Assembly (NCBI GenBank): GCA_965652545.1
Contig: CBFGWV010000167.1
Location: 1 to 10,868, forward strand
Length of the DNA stretch: 10,868 nt
Source: CBFGWV01 sp965652545
GTDB taxonomy: Bacteria > Pseudomonadota > Gammaproteobacteria > Competibacterales > Competibacteraceae
Direction of reading: 5' to 3'
The notes below the pieces were generated by a model. The model was given only the letters and a program-made list of their open reading frames with translations, had not been told where the DNA came from and did not search any database. Shown piece after piece: positions 1 through 6,585 of this stretch. How positions within the stretch are numbered: the stretch's first letter is position 1; each line of letters begins with the position of its first letter. Position numbers and translations under genes: made by a program.

Positions 1-30
1 CCAAACCTTCGGGATTGACGCCAGTATCGG

Positions 31-59
31 GCATCGCCCTGAGGGCAGGGCTCCTACGG
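31..59 (-). repeat. REP-like palindrome, minus orientation
   Basis: Read on the minus strand this segment begins CCCGTAGGAGCCCTGCC. It contains a 6-bp stem (GCCCTG at 36-41 pairing with CAGGGC at 46-51) around a 4-base loop, followed by GATGC. The GTAGGAG head plus a GC-rich hairpin and a GAT tail is the layout of the REP elements common in pseudomonads, xanthomonads and related gammaproteobacteria. It forms a divergent pair with the copy at 131-159. Confidence 0.65.
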
Positions 60-130
60 GTGCCTGGGTTCAATTGATCGATCCGGCAGCATGGTGCGGA
101 AGATCGCCCCTCGCTTTGAACGCGAACCCT

Positions 131-159
131 TGTAGGAGCGCGCCCCCGTGCGCGATCGG
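131..159 (+). repeat. REP-like palindrome, plus orientation
   Basis: The segment starts with TGTAGGAGCGCGC, the typical REP head. It continues into a 5-bp stem (CGCGC at 139-143 with GCGCG at 150-154) and a GATCGG tail. It is the partner of the minus-oriented copy at 31-59, their heads facing each other across about 71 bases, as in REP doublets. These elements are usually mobilised in trans by a RAYT transposase elsewhere in the genome; none is present in this window. Confidence 0.7.
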
Positions 160-266
160 CCTGGGACTGGTGCCCAAACTCCAATGACGCCAGACTGCGG
201 CCACCTCCCTCTCGACGCCTGTCGCTTCACTTCTCTGGCACATCTGGCCAAGTAATTGGCAGCTAA

Positions 267-284
267 TGCAATCGTTCAATTGCA
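267..284. promoter_or_regulatory. Short inverted repeat upstream of the operon (possible operator)
   Basis: TGCAAT and ATTGCA form a perfect 6-bp inverted repeat with a 6-base spacer, about 100 bases before the first start codon. A second, weaker dyad (CCAA, four bases, TTGG) lies at 248-259. Size and position would suit a dimeric repressor site, but no regulator gene sits beside this operon and dyads of this length can occur by chance. Confidence 0.25.
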
Positions 285-374
285 CGTGACGGGTTAACGT
301 GATCGTCCATGAAATCGGATCGCACACGTTGTGCGCATCGTCATCCGTCAACAGACCAACGATCAGCCAGCCCC

Positions 375-380
375 GAGGAG
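375..380 (+). promoter_or_regulatory. Ribosome binding site that fixes a GTG start
   Basis: GAGGAG is followed by six bases and then GTG at 387. It supports that GTG as the true start of the acyl-CoA dehydrogenase. The in-frame ATG at 309 has no such site and would add 26 residues of low-complexity, non-family sequence. Confidence 0.8.
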
Positions 381-386
381 ACCGCG

Positions 387-1547
387 GTGGACTTCGCCCT
401 GACCCATGAACAACAGATGCTGGTGGATACCGTTCGCGCCTTCGTCGAGCGTGAGCTCTATCCTCACGAAGCCGAGGTGGAGCGGACCGACGAGGTCCGT
501 CCCGAACTTGCGCGGCAGATCATCGATGCGGCGATCGAGCAGGGTTTGTACGCCCCGAACATGCCCGAAGACCTGGGCGGCGGCGGCTTGGATACCGTTT
601 CCCTCACGCTGATGGAGCGCGAACTCGGCCGCGCTAACTTCGCGTTGCAATACCTGGTCGGGCGTCCGAGCAACATTCTCCAGGCCTGTATCGGCGAGCA
701 GCGGGAGCGCTACCTGCTACCGTGCATTCGCGGCGAGAAGACCGACTGCCTGGCCATGACCGAGCCGGATGCCGGCTCCGACCTGCGCGGCATGAAGTGC
801 AAGGCCGAGCGCCGCGGCGACGAGTTCGTCATCAACGGCACCAAGCATTTCATCAGCCACGCCGACATTGCCGATTTCGTCATCCTGTTCGCCGCCACCG
901 GCGAGGAGGCCTCTTCCCGCGGCGTGCGCAAGAAGATCACCGCCTTCCTGGTGGACAAAGGCACGCCGGGCTTCCATGTGCGGCCGGGCTACCACTCGGT
1001 TTCGCACCGCGGCTATCACAACTGCGTGCTGGAGTTCGACGACTGTCGCATCCCTGCCAGCCAGATCCTGGGCGAAGAGCACCGCGGGTTCGAGGTGGCC
1101 AACGAATGGCTGGGCAAGACCCGTTTGCAGGTGGCGGCCATGTGTCTGGGGCGCGCCCATCGTGCCATGGAGCTGGCGGTCGAGTGGGCCGCCAGCCGCA
1201 AGCAGTTCGGCCAGGTCATCGGCCGCTTCCAGGGCGTGGGCTTCAAGCTCGCCGATATGCAGACTCGCCTGACCGCGGCCGAACTGCTCACCTTGCAGGC
1301 CGCATCCAGGGTGGACGAGGGTACCGCCACGGAAACCGACTTCGCCATGGCCAAGCTGTTCACTACCGAGATGCTGGCTATGGTGTCGGACGAGGCCATC
1401 CAGATCTACGGCGGTCTGGGCCTGATGAACGACCTGCCGCTGGAGCGCATCTGGCGCGATGCCCGCGTCGAGCGCATTTGGGAGGGTACCAGCGAGATCC
1501 AGCGTCATATCATCGCCCGCGAATTGCTGCGCGGCGCCGGAGCATAA
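387..1547 (+). CDS. Acyl-CoA dehydrogenase family flavoprotein
   Basis: This is a predicted 386-residue FAD-dependent dehydrogenase that introduces a 2,3 double bond into an acyl-CoA and passes electrons to electron-transfer flavoprotein. From the GTG start it begins (M)DFALTHEQQ, the usual family N-terminus. The first signature LAMTEPDAGSD is at 122-132 and the second, around IYGGLGLMNDLP, at 340-351. The C-terminal WEGTSEIQ (365-372) carries Glu366 at the position of the catalytic base of medium-chain acyl-CoA dehydrogenase. Length is normal for the family. The gene is first in a cluster, six bases ahead of an acyl-CoA synthetase and upstream of a CaiD-like hydratase. This suggests oxidation of a specialised acid, possibly betaine- or carnitine-like. 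From recalled sequence, E. coli CaiA lacks the EGTSEIQ motif, so this protein is not simply CaiA. The family is certain; the substrate is not. Confidence 0.95.
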   Translation: MDFALTHEQQMLVDTVRAFVERELYPHEAEVERTDEVRPELARQIIDAAIEQGLYAPNMPEDLGGGGLDTVSLTLMERELGRANFALQYLVGRPSNILQACIGEQRERYLLPCIRGEKTDCLAMTEPDAGSDLRGMKCKAERRGDEFVINGTKHFISHADIADFVILFAATGEEASSRGVRKKITAFLVDKGTPGFHVRPGYHSVSHRGYHNCVLEFDDCRIPASQILGEEHRGFEVANEWLGKTRLQVAAMCLGRAHRAMELAVEWAASRKQFGQVIGRFQGVGFKLADMQTRLTAAELLTLQAASRVDEGTATETDFAMAKLFTTEMLAMVSDEAIQIYGGLGLMNDLPLERIWRDARVERIWEGTSEIQRHIIARELLRGAGA

Positions 1548-1553
1548 GCCACC

Positions 1554-3611
1554 ATGCCCGCAACGCCGGTGGACAGACTCTCGCGGCTGATCCGGCCGCG
1601 TCACATCGCCGTCTTCGGTAGCACCTTCGCCGAACGGGTCATCGCCCAATGCCGCAAGGCCGGCTTCGATGGCGAGATCTGGCCAGTGCATCCGCAGCGG
1701 CCGAGTATTGGCGGGCTGCCGGTATACCGTTCGGTGGCCGAACTCCCCGCGGCACCGGATGCCAGCTTCATCGGCGTCAACCGCCACGCGACCGTGGAGG
1801 TGGTCGACGCCCTGGCGCAGCGCGGGGCCTGTGGTGCCGTCTGCTATGCCTCGGGCTTCGCCGAGACCGATGCCGAGGGCGAGGCCTTGCAACGGCGGCT
1901 GATCGCCGCGGCCGGCGACATGGCGGTGTTGGGCCCCAATTGCTATGGCTTCATCAATTACCTGGACGGCGCACTGTTGTGGCCGGACCAGCATGGCGGC
2001 CGTCCGGTGGAGCGGGGCGTGGCAGTCATCGCCCAGTCCAGCAATATCGCGGTCAACATCACCATGAACCGCCGCGCTCTGCCGCTGGCCTACATTCTGT
2101 GCGTGGGCAATCAGGCGGCGGTGGGTATTGCCGAACTGGTGGAGGCCTTGACCGTCGACCCGCGGGTCAGCGCGATCGGTTTGCACATCGAAGGCCTGCG
2201 CGAGACTGACCGCTTCGCACGCGCCGTGCAACAGGCCAGGGCTGCCGGTAAGCCGGTCATCGCCCTGGCCATGGGCCAGTCCGAGGCCGGGCGTGCCCTG
2301 GCCCTGACCCACACCGCGTCACTGGCCGGTGGTGCGAAGGCCATGGCAGCGTTCCTGGACCGCTTGGGCGTCGCCCGCGTGAGCGGGCTGACGACGTTTT
2401 TGGAAACCCTCAAGCTGTTGCACACGCTGGGGCCATTGGATGGCCGCGACGTCGTATCGCTGAGTTGCTCCGGTGGCGAGGCCGGGTTGGCCGCGGACAC
2501 CGCGTTGGCCGCCGGTGTGCACTTTCGCCCCTTCAGCGCGACGGATCAGGAGCGCATCCGGCCCACGCTCAACCCGCTGGTGACCTTGTCCAACCCCTTC
2601 GACTACCACACCTTCGATTGGGCAAATCCCGAGCGGCTCGAGGCGACGTATTCGGCGGTCATGGACAGCCGCTTCGACCTGGCCATGCTGATCATGGACT
2701 TCCCGCGTGAGGACCGCTGCGTCACGACCGACTGGGACGTGACCCTGGGGGCGTGGGTCCGCTCGGCTGAACGGACCGGCGCCCCTGCGGCGGTGGTCGC
2801 GACCCTGCCCGAGCTGTTGCCCGAAACCGTCGCCTGGTCTCTGCTGGAGTCTGGCGTGGTGCCGCTGATGGGCTTGGACGAGGCCCTGGCCGCCGCCGAT
2901 GCTGCGGCCACTGTCGGCCGCCCGATGGTGCCGTACCATCCCTGGCCGGTCACCGCATTGCCAGGCCAGCAAACCGAGGTGATCGGTGAGTTTGCCGCCA
3001 AGCACCGTCTGGCGCTGTTCGGCATACCGGTGCCCGACGGCGGGTTGTGCACCAGCCTGGACGAGTTGGACCGTGTGTTGTCCACGCTGCGCTACCCGGT
3101 GGTCGCCAAGGCCAGCGGGGCCGCGCTGGCGCACAAATCAGAACTCGGCGGCGTGCGCCTGCATTTGCGCGATGCCGCAGCGGTGCGCGAGGCGTACCGG
3201 GCCTTGCGCCCCCTGGGCGAGGCCGTGCTGGTGGAGTCCATGGTCGACGATGGCGTGGCCGAGCTGATTCTCGGCCTCAACCGCGACCCGGTCATCGGTT
3301 TGACCTTGGTGGTTGGCTTCGGCGGCGTGTTGACCGAGATCCTCCAGGACAGCCGTGTCCTGGTGCTGCCCGCAACCCCGGAGGCCGTACGTGAGGCCAT
3401 TTGCAGCCTGCGCGGCGCCGCCTTGCTGACCGGCTATCGCGGCAAGCCCGCGGCGGATCTGGATGCCGTCGTCGAGGCGGCGATGGGCTTGCAGCGCTTC
3501 GCCGAAGCCAACAGGGACGCACTGATCGAGGTGGATATCAACCCACTCATCGTTCGCCCACAGGGCAAGGGTGCGGTGGCGGTGGACGGGTTGATTCGAT
3601 GGAGATGTTGA
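1554..3611 (+). CDS. NDP-forming acyl-CoA synthetase (acetate-CoA ligase family)
   Basis: This 685-residue protein should join a carboxylic acid to CoA with ATP, through acyl-phosphate and phosphohistidine intermediates, giving ADP; the reaction is reversible. Domains in order are a CoA-binding Rossmann domain (about 10-140, with LGPNCYGF at 126-133), succinyl-CoA-ligase-like flavodoxin domains (about 150-460) and an ATP-grasp domain (about 470-685). GQSEAGRALALTHTASLAG (241-259) carries His253, the likely phosphohistidine. AHKSELGG (526-533) carries a second conserved His, and EVDINPL (659-665) is the usual ATP-grasp end motif. The gene starts six bases after the dehydrogenase stop, with GGAG at 1539-1542. 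Here it takes the place that the AMP-forming ligase CaiC or CoA-transferase CaiB has in carnitine operons. Sphingobium FerA (feruloyl-CoA synthetase) belongs to the same superfamily, so an aromatic acid is an alternative substrate. Confidence 0.93.
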   Translation: MPATPVDRLSRLIRPRHIAVFGSTFAERVIAQCRKAGFDGEIWPVHPQRPSIGGLPVYRSVAELPAAPDASFIGVNRHATVEVVDALAQRGACGAVCYASGFAETDAEGEALQRRLIAAAGDMAVLGPNCYGFINYLDGALLWPDQHGGRPVERGVAVIAQSSNIAVNITMNRRALPLAYILCVGNQAAVGIAELVEALTVDPRVSAIGLHIEGLRETDRFARAVQQARAAGKPVIALAMGQSEAGRALALTHTASLAGGAKAMAAFLDRLGVARVSGLTTFLETLKLLHTLGPLDGRDVVSLSCSGGEAGLAADTALAAGVHFRPFSATDQERIRPTLNPLVTLSNPFDYHTFDWANPERLEATYSAVMDSRFDLAMLIMDFPREDRCVTTDWDVTLGAWVRSAERTGAPAAVVATLPELLPETVAWSLLESGVVPLMGLDEALAAADAAATVGRPMVPYHPWPVTALPGQQTEVIGEFAAKHRLALFGIPVPDGGLCTSLDELDRVLSTLRYPVVAKASGAALAHKSELGGVRLHLRDAAAVREAYRALRPLGEAVLVESMVDDGVAELILGLNRDPVIGLTLVVGFGGVLTEILQDSRVLVLPATPEAVREAICSLRGAALLTGYRGKPAADLDAVVEAAMGLQRFAEANRDALIEVDINPLIVRPQGKGAVAVDGLIRWRC

Positions 3612-3613
3612 AC

Positions 3614-3641
3614 GTGTTCGGTTTTCGGTTTTCGGTTTTAG
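3614..3641 (+). repeat. Inverted arm of heptamer repeats (GTGTTCG/GTTTTCG)
   Basis: Three bases after the synthetase stop codon come four heptamers: GTGTTCG, two GTTTTCG and a degenerate GTTTTAG. GTGTTCG is the exact reverse complement of the CGAACAC unit of the array at 3681-3743, and GTTTTCG that of its last unit CGAAAAC. The two arrays therefore face each other across 39 bases and could form an imperfect hairpin in the mRNA. Confidence 0.85.
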
Positions 3642-3680
3642 ATGTTCCATAGCCTGCCAGCGACGTGATTAGCTCCTTTC

Positions 3681-3743
3681 CGAACACCGAACACCGAACA
3701 CCGAACACCGAACACCGAACACCGAACACCGAACACCGAAAAC
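3681..3743 (+). repeat. Heptanucleotide tandem array, eight CGAACAC plus one CGAAAAC
   Basis: Eight perfect consecutive CGAACAC units (3681-3736) are followed by one CGAAAAC (3737-3743). The array ends one base before the AGGAG ribosome binding site (3745-3749) of the hydratase gene. A 7-bp simple repeat is prone to slipped-strand change. Here it lies in an intercistronic leader, so a copy-number change would alter mRNA folding or spacing rather than a reading frame. Reading frames across it give only periodic FGVRCSV-type peptides and are not genes. Confidence 0.95.
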
Positions 3744-3756
3744 CAGGAGTTTACCC

Positions 3757-4539
3757 ATGAACGAAGTGGTCCGTACCGAACGCCGTGGCGCCGTCCTCGA
3801 AGTCACCCTCGACCGGCCCAAGGCCAACGCCATCGATGCGGCGACCAGCCGCATACTCGGCGAGACCTTCGCGGGCTTTCGCGACGACCCGCAACTGCGG
3901 GTGGCCATTATTACCAGCGCCAGCGAGAAGTTCTTCTCCGCCGGTTGGGACCTGAAGGCCGCGGCGGCGGGGGAGGCGCCCGATGTCGATTACGGTGTCG
4001 GTGGTTTCGGCGGCTTGCAGGAACTGCCCGGCCTGAATAAGCCGGTCATTGCCGCGGTCACCGGCATGGCGGTGGGCGGTGGCTTCGAACTGGCCTTGTC
4101 GGCCGACCTCATCATCGCTGCCAGCCACGCCCGTTTCGGGCTGCCGGAAATCAAAGCCGGCACCCTGGCCGATGCCGCCACCATCAAGCTGCCGCGGCGC
4201 ATGCCGTATCACGTGGCCATGGACTTGCTGTTCACCGGCCGCTGGATGGACGTGGATGAGGCGCATCGGTGGGGACTGGTGAACGAAGTCGTCCCCTACG
4301 ATCAGCTCATGATCCGCGCGCGGGCATTGGCCGACCTGCTGGCTGGTGGCCCGCCCCTGGTGTTCGCGGCTATCAAGGAAGTCGACCGGGAAACTGCCCA
4401 CCTGCCGGTACAGCAGGCTATGGATCTGGTGACTCGACGCAAGCTGCCGACAGTGGACAGGTTGTACGCCAGCGAAGACCAGCTCGAGGGCGCCCGTGCC
4501 TTCGCGGAGAAACGCGACCCGGTGTGGAAAGGGCGCTGA
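3757..4539 (+). CDS. CaiD-like enoyl-CoA hydratase (crotonase family)
   Basis: This 260-residue crotonase-fold enzyme is predicted to hydrate an enoyl-CoA, or catalyse the reverse dehydration. It closely recalls E. coli carnitinyl-CoA dehydratase CaiD (261 residues). Shared blocks include DRPKANAIDA (19-28), FRDDPQLRVAIIT (41-53), EKFFSAGWDLKAAA (57-70) and the C-terminus FAEKRDPVWKGR. Glu111 (in VGGGFE) and Glu131 (in LPEIK) match the two catalytic glutamates of CaiD. The following loop differs: GTLADAATIKLP (135-146) replaces the G-x-x-P-D-x-G-G type loop. AGGAG at 3745-3749 lies seven bases before the ATG. It follows the dehydrogenase and synthetase after a repeat-bearing 145-base spacer. 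No caiT transporter or caiB CoA-transferase is present, so true carnitine metabolism is possible but unproven. Crotonase assignment is very sure, the exact substrate is not. Confidence 0.92.
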   Translation: MNEVVRTERRGAVLEVTLDRPKANAIDAATSRILGETFAGFRDDPQLRVAIITSASEKFFSAGWDLKAAAAGEAPDVDYGVGGFGGLQELPGLNKPVIAAVTGMAVGGGFELALSADLIIAASHARFGLPEIKAGTLADAATIKLPRRMPYHVAMDLLFTGRWMDVDEAHRWGLVNEVVPYDQLMIRARALADLLAGGPPLVFAAIKEVDRETAHLPVQQAMDLVTRRKLPTVDRLYASEDQLEGARAFAEKRDPVWKGR

Positions 4540-4558
4540 CCGGCGCGGGGCAGGAGAC

Positions 4559-5500
4559 ATGCTCGAGGCCCAGATGGTGGCGTTCATCCGCGCCAGCGAG
4601 GCGGCATTCCCGCCCGATGCCGCCACGCGCAGCTTCGCCGAGCAGCGGCAGTTGTACGACGCGTTCTGCCGGGCCAACAACCCGCCACGGGCGCAGGGCG
4701 TGGAAACCGTCACCGACTGGGTGCCCGGTCCGGCGCAGGCCATACCGGTGCGCATCTACCGCCGTACGGTGGTCGAAGCGGCCGGTACGGTGGTCTACTT
4801 CCACGGCGGCGGTTTCATCCTGGGTGGGCTGGACAGCCATGATTTCTTCACTGCCCACCTGGCTGCCGTAACCGGCTTGACGGTCGTCGCCGTGAAGTAC
4901 CGGCTGGCTCCCGAGCACCCGTACCCTGCGGCGCGCGATGATGCCCGTGCCGTACTGGCGGCGATCCAAACCGATGCGGGCCGGCTGGGTTTGGATACCT
5001 CAAACGTGTTCGTCGGCGGTGACAGCGCCGGTGGCAACCTTGCCGCCGGACTCAGCGCATTCAACCGCGACCGTGACGGCCCGCCGCTCAAGGGCCAGTT
5101 TCTCGTCTATCCAACCCTGGCTGCCCATCCGCGCGCGCCGGCCAGCGTGACGGAAGCCGATGCCCCGTTGTTGACCCTGGACGACATCGCCGCCTACGGC
5201 CGGCTGTACCATGGGGATCGCCTGCCGGCGGCGGATGCCTACGCTTTTCCGTTATCAGCCCGTCACTTTGCCGGCCTACCCCCGACTTGGGTGATGCCGG
5301 TCGAGCACGATCCGCTGCGAGACGACGCGGTGGATTACGCGAAGGAGCTGACCGCGGCCGGTGTGCCGACCCATGTCGAGATGGGTGTCGGTCTGGTCCA
5401 CGGCAGCCTGCGGGCGCTGGGATCCAGCCCAGGTGTCGACGCCTGCGTGGCGTCGTTGTGCCGGTGGCTGACTGAGAGGTTGTCGCCTGCGGACCGTTAG
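4559..5500 (+). CDS. Alpha/beta hydrolase, HSL-type esterase (fold-3)
   Basis: This 313-residue serine hydrolase belongs to the hormone-sensitive-lipase group. HGGGF (82-86) supplies the oxyanion hole and GDSAGG (154-159) holds nucleophile Ser156. Asp251 in EHDPLRDD and His281 in VHGSL complete the triad. YRLAPEHPYPAA (114-125) is a further family block. No signal peptide is seen, so the enzyme is probably cytoplasmic. The start at 4559 is chosen because AGGAG (4552-4556) and a purine run precede it and the stop of the hydratase is 19 bases upstream. An in-frame ATG at 4496 would overlap that gene and add 21 non-family residues. The AGGAG is unusually close to the ATG (two bases). In this operon it may release the acid that is then activated by the synthetase, which is inference. 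Confidence 0.92.
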   Translation: MLEAQMVAFIRASEAAFPPDAATRSFAEQRQLYDAFCRANNPPRAQGVETVTDWVPGPAQAIPVRIYRRTVVEAAGTVVYFHGGGFILGGLDSHDFFTAHLAAVTGLTVVAVKYRLAPEHPYPAARDDARAVLAAIQTDAGRLGLDTSNVFVGGDSAGGNLAAGLSAFNRDRDGPPLKGQFLVYPTLAAHPRAPASVTEADAPLLTLDDIAAYGRLYHGDRLPAADAYAFPLSARHFAGLPPTWVMPVEHDPLRDDAVDYAKELTAAGVPTHVEMGVGLVHGSLRALGSSPGVDACVASLCRWLTERLSPADR

Positions 5501-5532
5501 TGCGCCAGGCCTGGTGGGTGCCCCAACCCCGC

Positions 5533-5644
5533 CTCTGGGTGTCGGGCAGGCTGTTGTCCGACTCGCCGTAAACACATCCGTGTGGGCTCGACGGCCGCAT
5601 CCCTGCGGCCGACGGTCGGACAACAGCCTGCCCGACACCCAGAG
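5533..5644. repeat. 112-bp palindromic element with perfect 30-bp arms
   Basis: Bases 5533-5562 and 5615-5644 are exact reverse complements over 30 bp. The 52-base centre holds two small hairpins: ACAC/GTGT around ATCC (5572-5583), and CGGCCGCA/TGCGGCCG (5592-5599 with 5604-5611) around TCCC. The halves of the centre resemble each other, both having CATCC in or next to the loop and ending in CGACGG. The element lies 33 bases after the hydrolase stop and 142 bases before the acetyltransferase start. It could act as a transcription barrier or terminator, though there is no T-run. It may instead be a dispersed MITE-like palindrome. No reading frame of note is inside it, and nothing else was recognised between 5501 and 5786. 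Confidence 0.9.
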
Positions 5645-5786
5645 CCTAACCTCGGTGGGAACTCATGGGTGCCTGAACCGGGAGGGCTTTGATCGATTGG
5701 AATGCACGGCCTGCTCACGCCATCCGTAAACTAAACACCTCCACCCGAATCGCCACAGGCGACAGGCCGTCGCCCAGGGAGCCCCG

Positions 5787-6260
5787 ATGCTGCTGTGCCG
5801 GCTTCGACCTGCCGAACTGGACGATCTTCCAAACGTTGCATCCTGGGTAACCTCAGAAGCCATCTGCCGCCTCTGGTCCGGCCCGGAGATGCGTTACCCG
5901 CTGGATTTGAACAGACTGCCGACAGCATTGGGTTTCCACCGACACGGATCATTCGTCCTGGTCAACGAGCGTGATCCGGTCGCTTTCGGACAAATCGTCG
6001 TCAAGCGCTACGGACGAGGTCATCTCGCCAGGTTGATCGTCGACCCCGCCGTTCGAGGGCGTGGCCTCGGTGCCCGCCTGGCCGAGGCCTTGCTTGAACA
6101 GGCCATCGCAAACGGCCACGCCCCTGTGTCCCTGAACGTCGACCCCGCAAACCGTCCGGCGTTGTCGATCTACCGAAAACTGGGCTTTCGTGCCGTACCG
6201 CGCCCTTTGGATGAGCCGGCCTCGGGCGCGCTGTATCTTGAAGTCGCATTAATGCGTTGA
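5787..6260 (+). CDS. GNAT-family N-acetyltransferase
   Basis: This 157-residue protein with a complete GNAT fold is predicted to transfer an acetyl group from acetyl-CoA to an amine. Acetyl-CoA-binding motif A is RLIVDPAVRGRGLGARL (82-98), with R-G-R-G-L-G at 90-95 gripping the pyrophosphate. Motif B is NRPALSIYRKLGF (122-134), where the Tyr is the usual general-acid position. The N-terminal LRPAELDDLPNVASW is typical of single-domain members. AGGGAG at 5776-5781 lies five bases before the ATG. The gene stands alone after the palindromic element; its substrate (small molecule, peptide or protein N-terminus) cannot be read from sequence. Confidence 0.9.
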   Translation: MLLCRLRPAELDDLPNVASWVTSEAICRLWSGPEMRYPLDLNRLPTALGFHRHGSFVLVNERDPVAFGQIVVKRYGRGHLARLIVDPAVRGRGLGARLAEALLEQAIANGHAPVSLNVDPANRPALSIYRKLGFRAVPRPLDEPASGALYLEVALMR

Positions 6261-6347
6261 TCCAGTGCTGACCATCGGTGGTATTTGCACGGCGTGTTCG
6301 GGTGATCATGCTGGCATGTACCACCACGTCAAGCGCAGGAGTAATCG

Positions 6348-6563
6348 ATGGTCCCGACCGGAAAATGCCCCAAATGCGACGCCATTGTCAGAGCGGTGCG
6401 AATCGAAGAGGTCGATGGCAAGGTCGGGATCAAATCGATGTGGCGCTGTATCTCGCTATGCTGCCCCGCCTGCGATGCCGTCCTGGGTGTGCAGATCGAC
6501 CCGGTCGCGCTGAAGGCTGACACTATCAAAGGCGTGACGGAGAGGCTGCGGGGGCGCTATTGA
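6348..6563 (+). CDS. Small CxxC/CxxC zinc-ribbon protein
   Basis: This is a 71-residue hypothetical protein. CPKC at 7-10 and CPAC at 39-42 form a zinc-ribbon-like pair of knuckles 28 residues apart, with extra cysteines at 34 and 38. AGGAG at 6337-6341 lies six bases before the ATG, which strongly supports expression. No signal peptide or membrane segment is seen. The remaining sequence is rich in charged residues and ends TERLRGRY. It may bind nucleic acid or a protein partner, but I do not recognise a named family. It is convergent with the large STAND gene, the two stops being 22 bases apart with no obvious terminator between them. Confidence 0.75.
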   Translation: MVPTGKCPKCDAIVRAVRIEEVDGKVGIKSMWRCISLCCPACDAVLGVQIDPVALKADTIKGVTERLRGRY

Positions 6564-6585
6564 AAACTGGCGCAGCGGAGCGGCG

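Larger units (their letters stand above)
1..386. other. Non-coding region upstream of the acyl-CoA gene cluster
   Basis: No convincing gene was found here. The short reading frames on either strand lack a good ribosome binding site and have no recognisable protein character. The stretch holds two REP-like palindromes in opposite orientation (about 31-59 and 131-159) and, nearer the first gene, an AT-richer segment (about 248-300) with short dyads, which is the likeliest place for the promoter of the downstream operon. I could not identify a convincing -35/-10 pair. Confidence 0.6.

Noticed and set aside
309..386. Upstream ATG extension of the acyl-CoA dehydrogenase
   Set aside because: The extra 26 residues are not family-like, and a strong GAGGAG precedes the GTG at 387.
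717..2312. Long minus-strand reading frame (531 codons) opposite the dehydrogenase and synthetase genes
   Set aside because: It lies entirely antisense to two genes with clear family motifs and is rich in H, Q, G and R, as expected of a GC-rich shadow frame. It has no recognisable domain.
3681..3743. Possible CRISPR-like repeat array
   Set aside because: The units are 7 bp and contiguous, with no spacers and no cas genes, so this is a simple-sequence repeat.
3547..3908. Minus-strand peptides with repeated FGVRCSV across the heptamer array
   Set aside because: They are produced by translating the CGAACAC simple repeat and overlap the ends of two real genes.
6277..6325. GGTGGTA / TACCACC inverted repeat in the leader of the zinc-ribbon gene
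   Set aside because: Only 7 bp with a 35-base loop and no further pairing that I can support. It is too weak to call a riboswitch or attenuator.
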